A stretch of DNA of 19,133 bases from DATJUF01 sp035524095 (GTDB taxonomy: Bacteria > Desulfobacterota > Binatia > Binatales > Binataceae). Location of the stretch: positions 1-19,133 of the forward strand of contig DATKPK010000195.1 in assembly GCA_035524095.1 (NCBI GenBank), written 5' to 3'. Below are positions 1 through 7,296 of the stretch, piece after piece; position 1 is the first letter of the stretch, and every line of letters begins with the position of its first letter. Under the pieces are notes generated by a model. It was not told where the DNA came from. It did not search any database and worked only from the letters and a program-made list of their open reading frames with translations. A program made the position numbers and the translations under genes.

Positions 1-134
1 AAGTGCAAGCCAGCCTGATAATGGCGGATCGCAATGATTCGCTGCTGGAGCAGGTCATTAGCCATTTGAGTCTTGAACCGGGGGTAAGTGCAGTGAGTTG
101 GAAGGTCGTAGTCGCGGATGTCGGCACGTCCTAG
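1..134 (+). CDS. 3' end of an unidentified gene, possibly MgtC/SapB-like C-terminus (partial)
   Basis: The reading frame that starts at base 3 is open from the left edge to a TAG at 132-134 and gives about 43 residues. The residues around SLEPGVSAVSWKV form a short alternating hydrophobic pattern like the last strand of a small ACT-like domain. This faintly recalls the C-terminal domain of MgtC/SapB membrane proteins, but the fragment is too short to name it firmly. The gene body lies outside the window. It runs toward gyrB and ends about 365 bp before it, so it is probably a separate transcription unit. An internal ATG at base 21 could only give a very short peptide. Confidence 0.45.
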   Translation, partial: VQASLIMADRNDSLLEQVISHLSLEPGVSAVSWKVVVADVGTS

Positions 135-253
135 AAGCGGCGCGAGGCGGCGCGGCGTGCTATTCTGGGCGGGTGGAATGGGGGGAGCGCTAAGCGCCGG
201 CCATCGGGTTTGAGACCGAAAATCCTCGCGATGTGATCACGACTGAGCGAGCT

Positions 254-268
254 ATAAAAGCATTTTAT
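254..268. repeat. A/T-rich inverted repeat, 6-bp arms
   Basis: ATAAAA at 254-259 and TTTTAT at 263-268 are perfect reverse complements separated by three bases. It stands out as an A/T island in GC-rich surroundings. It could be a protein-binding site or a short hairpin; there is no proof of function. Confidence 0.4.
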
Positions 269-271
269 TCT

Positions 272-295
272 GATTTCTCCCGAGGCCGAGAAATC
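272..295. repeat. Perfect 8-bp inverted repeat upstream of gyrB
   Basis: GATTTCTC at 272-279 is the exact reverse complement of GAGAAATC at 288-295, with an 8-base loop. It starts 3 bp after the A/T-rich inverted repeat. No T-run follows on either strand, so an ordinary rho-independent terminator is unlikely. An operator-like site or an RNA hairpin remains possible. Confidence 0.5.
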
Positions 296-347
296 CGCCT
301 GACGGGGCGTGCGTAGGCGTCAAGAAATGGAGCGGGCCTATAGGTAA

Positions 348-379
348 AATCTTGCATTTTGACGGGCCCTATCAAGATT
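348..379. repeat. Inverted repeat, 7-bp arms, upstream of gyrB
   Basis: AATCTTG at 348-354 and CAAGATT at 373-379 are perfect reverse complements around an 18-base spacer that contains GGGCCC. The element partly overlaps the second of two CGGGCC(C)TAT-like direct repeats. It may be part of an operator or leader structure. Confidence 0.4.
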
Positions 380-420
380 GAGATGACGTTTTGAAAGTTA
401 TTTCTTCAGAGTCGCATGGC

Positions 421-449
421 TTTACCTGACGCGATGCCTCGGTTAGAAT
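421..449 (+). promoter_or_regulatory. Candidate sigma70-type promoter of the gyrase operon
   Basis: TTTACC at 421-426 (4 of 6 matches to TTGACA), a 17-bp spacer, and TAGAAT at 444-449 (5 of 6 matches to TATAAT). Transcription would begin near 456 and leave a leader of about 43 bases before the gyrB ATG at 499. The spacing is ideal and the place is right, but this is a pattern match only and other promoters further upstream are possible. Confidence 0.4.
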
Positions 450-498
450 AAACAGTCTTATCTGCTGCCTTGAAGAGGATTCTTGCTCGACTTTCCTT

Positions 499-2913
499 AT
501 GGCAAATCAATCAACGTCTGACGGTTATGGCGCCGAGTCGATCCGGGTACTCGAAGGGCTTGAAGCGGTGCGCAAGCGCCCCGGAATGTATATCGGGGAC
601 ACGGCGGAACGCGGGCTCCATCACCTGGTGTCGGAGATTGTCGACAACTCGGTCGATGAGGCGCTGGCGGGGTTTTGTACTGAGATCAACGTCGTTATCC
701 ATAGCGACGACACGATAACGATTGAGGATAACGGGCGCGGGATTCCCGTTGGGCCTCATCCGACGGAGAAGCGTGACACGCTCGAAGTAGTGCATACGGT
801 GCTGCATGCGGGCGGGAAATTCGATCGCGGCGCGTACAAGGTTTCGGGCGGCCTGCATGGCGTGGGCGCGTCGGTGGTGAATGCGCTGAGTACGCAGTTT
901 GAAGTTGAAGTACGGAAGAACGGGCGCGTCTACTATCAGAGCTACGAGCGGGGTGCGCCGCAGGCGAAGGTTCAGGATCGCGGGACGACGAAAATCAGCG
1001 GGACCAAGACGACGTTCACGCCGGATGCGTCAATCTTCAAGGAGGTCCTGTTCAAGTACGATCTGATCGCGCGCTATCTGCGTGAGATGGCGTATCTCAA
1101 TGCGGGCCTACGAATTCGCTTGAATGACGAGCGGATCGGCAAACAGGAAGAATTCCATTACGAAGGTGGAATTGCCGAGTTTGTCGAATCGATCGCCAAG
1201 GGGAGCGAACCGCTGCATAAGGTGATTTTCGTCAAGGGCGTGCGTGAAGGAATTGATATCGAACTTGCGCTGCAATGGACTGACGCAGTGCATGAGACGG
1301 TTTTCGCCTACGCCAATAATATCCATACGGTAGAAGGCGGGACCCATTTGTCGGGACTGAAGTCGGCGCTGACGCGGACGCTCAACAATTATGCAACCCG
1401 CAACAATCTATTTAAGAACAAAGAGATGCGGCTGGAAGGCGACGATACGCGTGAAGGGCTAGTCACGGTGGTGAGCGTCAAGCTGCCGGAACCGCAATTC
1501 GAGGGGCAAACCAAAACCAAGTTGGGCAATTCGGAAGTCGAAGGGCTGGTGTCGGGACTAGTCAACGAAAAGCTCGGTGAGTATTTCGAGAAGAATCCGT
1601 CGGATGCCAAGAAGATTCTCGCGCATGCGATAGAAGCGGCAATGGCGCGCGAGGCGGCGCGTAAAGCCAAAGATCTAGTTCGGCGCAAAGGCGCGCTCGA
1701 TTCGGGCTCGTTGCCGGGGAAATTAGCGGATTGCCAGGAACGCGATCCGGCACGCAGCGAACTATATATCGTCGAGGGTGATTCGGCCGGCGGATCGGCC
1801 AAGCAGGGGCGCGACCGGCGGGTGCAAGCGATCCTGCCGTTGCGCGGAAAAATCTTGAACGTCGAGCGTGCGCGGATCGACAAAGTATTGTCGTCAACAG
1901 AGTTGCGCACATTGATTACGGCGTTGGGCATGGGCGTGGCGGGTGACAAAGATATCGCCAAGCTTCGTTACCATACGATTGTGATCATGACCGACGCGGA
2001 CGTTGATGGCTCGCATATCCGGACGCTGCTACTGACCTTTTTCTTCCGCCAGTTTATGGAAATCGTCGAAGGTGGCTATTTGTATGTCGCGCAACCGCCG
2101 CTGTTCCGCGCGAAGAAAGGCAAGACCGAGCGCTATCTGAAAGATGAGCCAGCGCTGGAAGATTACCTAACAGATCTCGGCGCCGACGCGGTCACACTTA
2201 GTCTAGGAACGGGCAAGGAAGCGCGCGAATTCAAAGGCGCAGCGCTGAAGGGAATCGTGCGCAAGGCGCTCCATCGCGAGCGGATGTTCGAGAATCTAGA
2301 ACGGCGGTCGAAGGAGCAAGCGATTGTTGCGGCGATCGCCGAGATGATAGGAAGCAAGACGATCACTGCTGATACGTTCCGTGATCGCGAAACCCTGGAA
2401 GGGGCAGCAGCACGAATCAAGCAAATCGTTGGGGCCAGCAATCTGATGAGCCGGATTGAGCCCGAGAGCGATACGGCGTGGAGGATTGTGTTTGCCCATG
2501 CGCGCAACGGCGCAACGCCACCGACGGTCGTTGATCTGGCATTATTCCAAAGCGGTGAGATTCGCGAGATTAGGCGGCTCAACAGCGATCTCGAAACGAT
2601 GAAACCGCCGTTCAAGCTGAAAACTGGCGACGAAGAGCGGACCGTCGAATCGTTCAAGGCAGTGGCTGAAGCGGTCCTGGCGGCGGGCCAGAAGGGCGTC
2701 GAGATTCAGCGGTACAAGGGGCTGGGCGAGATGAATCCAGAGCAGTTGTGGGAAACCACGATGAATCCGGAGAAGCGCTCGATGCTCAAGGTGGAAATCG
2801 GCTCGCAGGAAGAGGCGGAGGAGATTTTCTCGCGGCTGATGGGCGATCTGGTTGAGCCGCGGCGGCAGTTTATCGAAGAGAATGCGCTGAACGTCAAGAA
2901 CTTGGATATCTAA
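499..2913 (+). CDS. gyrB: DNA gyrase subunit B
   Basis: GyrB is the ATPase subunit of the A2B2 gyrase, which introduces negative supercoils. At 804 aa it is the length of the long proteobacterial form. The GHKL ATPase motifs are present: EIVDNSVDEA (about residues 46-55, with E46 and N50), EDNGRGIP (76-83) and the glycine-rich lid GGLHGVGASVVNAL (117-130). The TOPRIM domain has EGDSAGG with E426, PLRGKILNVE, and the metal-binding DADVDG (D499, D501, D503). A long insert of about 170 residues separates this from the KGLGEMN motif near residue 740, as in the Escherichia coli enzyme. D428, equivalent to the GyrB quinolone-region aspartate, is unchanged. The ATG at 499 matches the usual N-terminal length; only a distant AGAGGA lies upstream, so the ribosome binding site is weak. 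Only 16 bp separate its stop from the methyltransferase gene. Confidence 0.98.
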   Translation: MANQSTSDGYGAESIRVLEGLEAVRKRPGMYIGDTAERGLHHLVSEIVDNSVDEALAGFCTEINVVIHSDDTITIEDNGRGIPVGPHPTEKRDTLEVVHTVLHAGGKFDRGAYKVSGGLHGVGASVVNALSTQFEVEVRKNGRVYYQSYERGAPQAKVQDRGTTKISGTKTTFTPDASIFKEVLFKYDLIARYLREMAYLNAGLRIRLNDERIGKQEEFHYEGGIAEFVESIAKGSEPLHKVIFVKGVREGIDIELALQWTDAVHETVFAYANNIHTVEGGTHLSGLKSALTRTLNNYATRNNLFKNKEMRLEGDDTREGLVTVVSVKLPEPQFEGQTKTKLGNSEVEGLVSGLVNEKLGEYFEKNPSDAKKILAHAIEAAMAREAARKAKDLVRRKGALDSGSLPGKLADCQERDPARSELYIVEGDSAGGSAKQGRDRRVQAILPLRGKILNVERARIDKVLSSTELRTLITALGMGVAGDKDIAKLRYHTIVIMTDADVDGSHIRTLLLTFFFRQFMEIVEGGYLYVAQPPLFRAKKGKTERYLKDEPALEDYLTDLGADAVTLSLGTGKEAREFKGAALKGIVRKALHRERMFENLERRSKEQAIVAAIAEMIGSKTITADTFRDRETLEGAAARIKQIVGASNLMSRIEPESDTAWRIVFAHARNGATPPTVVDLALFQSGEIREIRRLNSDLETMKPPFKLKTGDEERTVESFKAVAEAVLAAGQKGVEIQRYKGLGEMNPEQLWETTMNPEKRSMLKVEIGSQEEAEEIFSRLMGDLVEPRRQFIEENALNVKNLDI

Positions 2914-2929
2914 CCGCAGGCAATCGCTG

Positions 2930-3958
2930 GTGGGGAGGCGCGTGGAAAGCAAGCGATCTAATGTCGTCATGTTGCATGGCGAAGAAATCGAATTACCGCT
3001 GGCGGATAATACGGCAGAGGCGGCACAAATTTATCGCGCCGCCAATGAGCGCTTCCGTCAGGTACCGTGGCCTGCGCCATTCGATAAGACTGACCATCGA
3101 ATTGAGTTAGGTGACGCACGCGATCTGAGCACAATAGCATCCGAGTCGATCCATCTGGTAGTGACTTCTCCGCCTTACTGGACGCTTAAGGATTATCCCG
3201 GAGCGAAGGGGCAACTAGGTGCAATTGATAATTATGAGTCGTTCCTGGACGACCTAGATCGCGTATGGCGCGAATGCGCCCGAGTGCTCGCGCCGGGTGG
3301 ACGGATCTGCTGCGTGGTAGGTGACATATGCATTCGTCGACGTGACGGCGGAAAGCATTACATAGTTCCATTACATGCCGACATCCAAGTGCGGGGGCGG
3401 CGGCTCGGATTGGACGTTCTGACTCCGATCATCTGGCACAAGATTGCGAACGGTGTGACCGAGGTAAAGGGGAACGGTGCGGGATTCTATGGAAAACCTT
3501 ATCAGCCAAACGGGATCGTCAAGAACGATATCGAATACATTTTGTTTTTACGCAAGGGCGGGGAATACCGATCAGTCAAACCGCTGCAAAAGGTGCTGTC
3601 GATGCTCTCGAAGCAGGAGATGCAGAGCTGGTGGCGATCGATGTGGACAGATATACGCGGTGCCTCGACCAAATCGGGCCATCCGGCACCGTATCCCCAA
3701 ATACTGGCCGAACGGCTGATCAAAATGTTCTCGTTCGCCGGCGATTTGGTGTTGGATCCATTCGCGGGAAGTGGCACTACTACGATTGCGGCAATTGCAG
3801 CCGGGCGCAATTCGATCAGCGTCGAAATTGAACCTGAGTACATGAAAATGGCGACGAAAAATATTACAGAAGCGCTCAGCCAGGCGCGTATGTTTGGCGC
3901 GGTCGGGGCTGAACTTACCGTTAAGCAGAGCGACAAGGAATCCAAGGTCTCGGCGTGA
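2930..3958 (+). CDS. Beta-class DNA methyltransferase (probably N4-cytosine), restriction-modification
   Basis: This 342-aa protein is an S-adenosylmethionine-dependent amino-methyltransferase. The catalytic motif IV TSPPYW (residues 79-84) precedes the AdoMet-binding motif I DPFAGSGTT (276-284), the order that defines the beta class. SPPY is usual for N4-cytosine enzymes, although N6-adenine specificity cannot be excluded. HPAPYP just before motif I is also typical. The central part (about 85-270) would hold the target-recognition region; the recognised sequence cannot be read from this. The start is uncertain: GTG at 2930, GTG at 2942 close behind a GGGGAGG tract (2932-2938), or ATG at 2969. 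It lies 16 bp after gyrB and 9 bp before the nuclease-like gene. Its codon use looks less GC-biased than gyrB or gyrA, which suggests acquisition by transfer. Confidence 0.9.
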   Translation: MGRRVESKRSNVVMLHGEEIELPLADNTAEAAQIYRAANERFRQVPWPAPFDKTDHRIELGDARDLSTIASESIHLVVTSPPYWTLKDYPGAKGQLGAIDNYESFLDDLDRVWRECARVLAPGGRICCVVGDICIRRRDGGKHYIVPLHADIQVRGRRLGLDVLTPIIWHKIANGVTEVKGNGAGFYGKPYQPNGIVKNDIEYILFLRKGGEYRSVKPLQKVLSMLSKQEMQSWWRSMWTDIRGASTKSGHPAPYPQILAERLIKMFSFAGDLVLDPFAGSGTTTIAAIAAGRNSISVEIEPEYMKMATKNITEALSQARMFGAVGAELTVKQSDKESKVSA

Positions 3959-3967
3959 GACGGTCAT

Positions 3968-4675
3968 TTGGACTTTCGTTTGCTTGAGACCTTCCGCGAA
4001 TTGTTTGACGGCAAACGCTATTTGCATCGCCGGTCTAATCTTGGCGATTCCGTGGCGAGAGAATTCTATGAAGATCTCTATGCTCTAGGGCGTTCGCCGA
4101 AACTGGTGCAAAGGGTTGAGCAAGGAATAGCCGTTCTTAATACACAGAACCGCCGAGTCGGGGTGAGTGCGCGGCGCGGAGACGGAAGTTTTGGCGAAGG
4201 AGTACCGGGCGCTTCGATAACAAGAGACGGAGCACATAGAGTCTCGCTCGGGCCGATTGCTACTTTGGAGGTTGGCCTTGAAGTCAAGATACTCTTCAAG
4301 GCAATGATCAAACAGATAGACCGGGTTATCAATGACCTGAGCAAACAGGCCGATCATTTTGCAGTAAAGGGCAGCGATCTGATTTGCGTTGGCGTCGTTG
4401 GTATCAACTTCGCGGAGCGTTGTACTTCATACGAGGGTGAACGGCCGTTTAGCACCGACGGTAAACGCTACAAGCATCCGATTCAAGAAGCTCATCAAGC
4501 CGAAGAACGGCTTCTAACACGGGCGGCGCGGAGCTTCGATGAGTTTCTAATTCTGAAATTTGAGGCGTCGAACGAAGAGCCATACGAGTTTCATTGGCGA
4601 GACAGAAAGACGACGGACTTGAATTATGGAGCGATTCTGGCGCGGGTCAGCCAGATCTACGAAAGGCGCTTCTAA
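3968..4675 (+). CDS. Putative PD-(D/E)XK restriction endonuclease partner of the methyltransferase
   Basis: The 235-aa protein has no family I can name with certainty. A strand ending in LEVGLEVKIL (about 100-109) holds E101, E105 and K107, an E-x-K arrangement like the core of PD-(D/E)XK nucleases. An acidic residue D87 lies upstream in TRDG. It is followed by a helix KAMIKQIDRVINDL (111-124) and a hydrophobic strand DLICVGVVGINFA (137-149), as expected for that fold. Its place directly behind the methyltransferase supports a restriction enzyme that cleaves unmethylated copies of the partner's site. The start is TTG at 3968, 9 bp after the methyltransferase stop and in the same frame, so the two genes are separated by an in-frame stop. 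Expression probably depends on read-on or coupling. It ends 19 bp before gyrA. The function is inferred from context and motif only. Confidence 0.6.
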   Translation: MDFRLLETFRELFDGKRYLHRRSNLGDSVAREFYEDLYALGRSPKLVQRVEQGIAVLNTQNRRVGVSARRGDGSFGEGVPGASITRDGAHRVSLGPIATLEVGLEVKILFKAMIKQIDRVINDLSKQADHFAVKGSDLICVGVVGINFAERCTSYEGERPFSTDGKRYKHPIQEAHQAEERLLTRAARSFDEFLILKFEASNEEPYEFHWRDRKTTDLNYGAILARVSQIYERRF

Positions 4676-4694
4676 GGAATTGGCATAGAGATAG

Positions 4695-7214
4695 ATGGCG
4701 GACGGGACGAACGGGAACGAACCGATAAGGAATGAGCCGGCGCGGCTCAGAATCGAAGACGACATGCGGCAGTCCTATCTGGACTACGCGATGTCGGTAA
4801 ATATCGGGCGCGCGCTGCCGGACCTGCGCGATGGGCTGAAACCGGTCCATCGGCGGATTTTATACGCGATGTTCCGCGAGGGACTGCTGTCGACGCGGCG
4901 CTATTCCAAGTGCGCAGGCGTAGTCGGCGAGGTGCTGAAGAAATACCATCCGCATGGCGACGGCGCGGTGTATGACTCACTGGTGCGGATGGCGCAGACG
5001 TTCAGCATGCGCTATCCGCTGATCGACGGGCAGGGCAACTTTGGCTCGATCGATGGCGACCCGCCGGCGGCGTATCGTTATACGGAATGCCGTTTGACGC
5101 CGCTGGCCGAACGGATGCTTGCCGATATCGACAAAGACACGGTCGATTTCATCGATAATTTTGACGGCTCGCAAGAAGAGCCGGAGGTGCTGCCGGGACA
5201 AGTCCCGAACCTGCTGATCAACGGGTCAGACGGAATCGCGGTGGGGATGGCGACGAATATCCCGCCGCATAACCTGGGTGAGATTTGCGATGCCCTGCTC
5301 AAGTTGATCGAGAATCGCGACCTACCTATGGAGGAGATTCTCAAAATTATACCCGGGCCGGATTTTCCGACTGGCGGCCAACTGCTTGGGCGTGAGGCGA
5401 TTCGGCAGGCGTATATAACCGGGCGTGGAATTCTGACGATGCGCGCGCTGGCGGTGATCGAAACTGAGAAGCGCAGCGGGCGGGCGTCGATAATCGTGCG
5501 CGAGATTCCATACCAGGTGAACAAGACGCGGCTGATCGAGCGAATCGCCGACCTGGTGAATGATAAGCGGATCGAAGGAATCAGCGACCTGCGTGACGAA
5601 TCAGATCGCGACGGGATGCGGATTGTGATCGAGCTCAAGCGTGATGCTGAGCCCAAAATTGTCCTGAACCAGCTCTACAAATTGACGCAGATGCAGGAGA
5701 GCTACGGGATGATCATGCTGTCGATCCACGAGGGACGGCCGCGTGAGTTGAACCTGAAGGAAATGTTGCTCGAATTCCTGCGCTATCGGCAGCGGGTGAT
5801 CGTGCGGCGATCACAATTCGAGCTGCGGCAGGCCGAAGCGCGGCTGCATATATTAGAGGGGCTGCTGATTGCACTGCGTAATCTTGACGCGGTGATCAAG
5901 CTGATCCGCGAGTCGCAAGACGCGGAGGCGGCGCGTACCGGCTTGATGACGCGTTTCAGCCTTACACAGTTGCAGGCGCAAGCGATCCTCGATCTAACTT
6001 TGCGGCGGCTGACTTCGCTCGAACGCGGCAAGATCGAAGCGGAGCATCAGGAGATTCAAGAGACGATTACGCGGCTCCGGCAGATTCTCGCGGACGAAGG
6101 CGAGCAGATGAAAATAATCGCGGCGGAACTGGCGGACCTACGGAAGGAATTCGCCGATGAACGCCGGACGCAGATCCTCGATGCCGAAGGCGATTTCTCG
6201 ATTGAAGATTTGATCGTCGAAGAAGATGCGCTGGTGACCGTCACGCATGGCGGCTATATCAAGCGCACGCCTTTGTCACTTTATCGTACACAAAGGCGTG
6301 GCGGACGGGGCAAGATCGGCGCGAATCCCGGTGAAGAGGACTTCGTTGAACACCTGGTGGCCGCCGGGACGCATGACCGGCTCTTGTTCTTTACCAGCGC
6401 CGGTAAAGTCTATGCGAAGAAGGTCTATGAATTGCCGGAAGGCGGACGGGCTGCGCGAGGGCGTTCAGTAGCTAATCTATTAAGTTTTGCGCCTGACGAA
6501 ACCTTATCAGCGTTTTTGCCGATGCCGAAAGATTTACGCGGCAAGTATGTATTTTTCGCGACGCGGCGCGGACTGGTCAAGAAGACTCCACTGGAGCAAT
6601 TCGATAATATTCGGGCAAGCGGGATTATCGCGATCAATCTTGAAGAAGGCGACGAGCTAATCGGCGTGCGCACCACCGACGGCGAACAACAGATCGTGCT
6701 ATCGACGCGGGAAGGGCAGGCGATTCGCTTCGGCGAGTCGGAGGTGCGGCCGATGGGGCGCGGGACCTACGGCGTCGCCGGGATGGAAATCGAGAAGAAC
6801 AAAAAAGGGGAACCGCTGGATGAGGTTGTGTCGATTGCGACGTCGCGCGAGGGCGAGACGCTGCTGACGGTGTCTGAGAGGGGCTTCGGCAAACGGACCG
6901 AAGCGGCGGAATACCGGCTGACGCATCGCGGAGGAAAAGGGGTGATCACGATGAACGTGACGGAACGCACGGGCAAAGTGATCGGTGTCAGGCAGGTCGG
7001 CACGGACGACCAGGTGGTATTAATTACGGATCACAGCAAAGTAATAAGGCTCGCGGTCAAACAGGTGCGAATTACAGGACGCAACGCGCAAGGGGTTCAT
7101 CTCGTGCGGCTCGACGACGGAGAAAAGGTACGTGCGGTGGTGCCGCTGGCGGAAGGCGTCGAGGACGAAGAGAGCAACGGTAATGGCAACGGCGCGGGCG
7201 GCGATGACGCGTAA
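4695..7214 (+). CDS. gyrA: DNA gyrase subunit A
   Basis: GyrA is the DNA breakage-reunion subunit that works with the GyrB encoded upstream. It is 839 aa. The catalytic tyrosine is Y129 in AAYRYTECR. The helix of the quinolone region reads HPHGDGAVYD, so the position equal to E. coli Ser83 is Gly90 while the acidic partner Asp94 is kept. The GyrA-box QRRGGRG at 533-539 is intact, which marks it as gyrase rather than ParC of topoisomerase IV. It is followed by repeated beta-pinwheel blades and a flexible acidic, Asn/Gly-rich tail. ATG 4695 gives the normal N-terminus; an AAGGAA tract lies about 15 bases upstream. It is separated from gyrB by the restriction-modification pair but keeps the same strand and close spacing. 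Confidence 0.98.
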   Translation: MADGTNGNEPIRNEPARLRIEDDMRQSYLDYAMSVNIGRALPDLRDGLKPVHRRILYAMFREGLLSTRRYSKCAGVVGEVLKKYHPHGDGAVYDSLVRMAQTFSMRYPLIDGQGNFGSIDGDPPAAYRYTECRLTPLAERMLADIDKDTVDFIDNFDGSQEEPEVLPGQVPNLLINGSDGIAVGMATNIPPHNLGEICDALLKLIENRDLPMEEILKIIPGPDFPTGGQLLGREAIRQAYITGRGILTMRALAVIETEKRSGRASIIVREIPYQVNKTRLIERIADLVNDKRIEGISDLRDESDRDGMRIVIELKRDAEPKIVLNQLYKLTQMQESYGMIMLSIHEGRPRELNLKEMLLEFLRYRQRVIVRRSQFELRQAEARLHILEGLLIALRNLDAVIKLIRESQDAEAARTGLMTRFSLTQLQAQAILDLTLRRLTSLERGKIEAEHQEIQETITRLRQILADEGEQMKIIAAELADLRKEFADERRTQILDAEGDFSIEDLIVEEDALVTVTHGGYIKRTPLSLYRTQRRGGRGKIGANPGEEDFVEHLVAAGTHDRLLFFTSAGKVYAKKVYELPEGGRAARGRSVANLLSFAPDETLSAFLPMPKDLRGKYVFFATRRGLVKKTPLEQFDNIRASGIIAINLEEGDELIGVRTTDGEQQIVLSTREGQAIRFGESEVRPMGRGTYGVAGMEIEKNKKGEPLDEVVSIATSREGETLLTVSERGFGKRTEAAEYRLTHRGGKGVITMNVTERTGKVIGVRQVGTDDQVVLITDHSKVIRLAVKQVRITGRNAQGVHLVRLDDGEKVRAVVPLAEGVEDEESNGNGNGAGGDDA

Positions 7215-7296
7215 GGCGTGAGAAGGGCGCGAGACCGAATCGATCACGTATCAGTTCGATGGACGCCAGCGCGCGGATAGCGATAAAGATAGGGAC

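Larger units (their letters stand above)
135..420. other. Non-coding leader region upstream of gyrB
   Basis: I find no convincing coding frame between the end of the left-edge gene and the gyrB promoter candidate. The stretch is less GC-rich than the genes from about 250 onward and holds several inverted repeats, listed separately. It also has an 8-bp palindrome GTGATCAC at 233-240, an 8-bp palindrome CCTATAGG at 337-344, and two near-copies of CGGGCC(C)TAT starting at 333 and 363, exactly 30 bp apart. The spacing and density suggest a regulatory region for the gyrase operon, but no known operator was recognised. Confidence 0.5.

Noticed and set aside
470..718. Plus-strand open frame overlapping the start of gyrB
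   Set aside because: Out of frame with gyrB and covering its conserved N-terminal ATPase motifs; the translation is Arg/Ser-rich and unlike a leader protein.
1389..1961. Minus-strand open frame of 190 codons
   Set aside because: Complementary to the conserved core of gyrB, Ser/Arg-rich with no domain features; a shadow of the real gene.
4962..5082. GyrA as ParC of topoisomerase IV
   Set aside because: The GyrA-box QRRGGRG is intact and the gene is paired with a GyrB, so gyrase is the better call.
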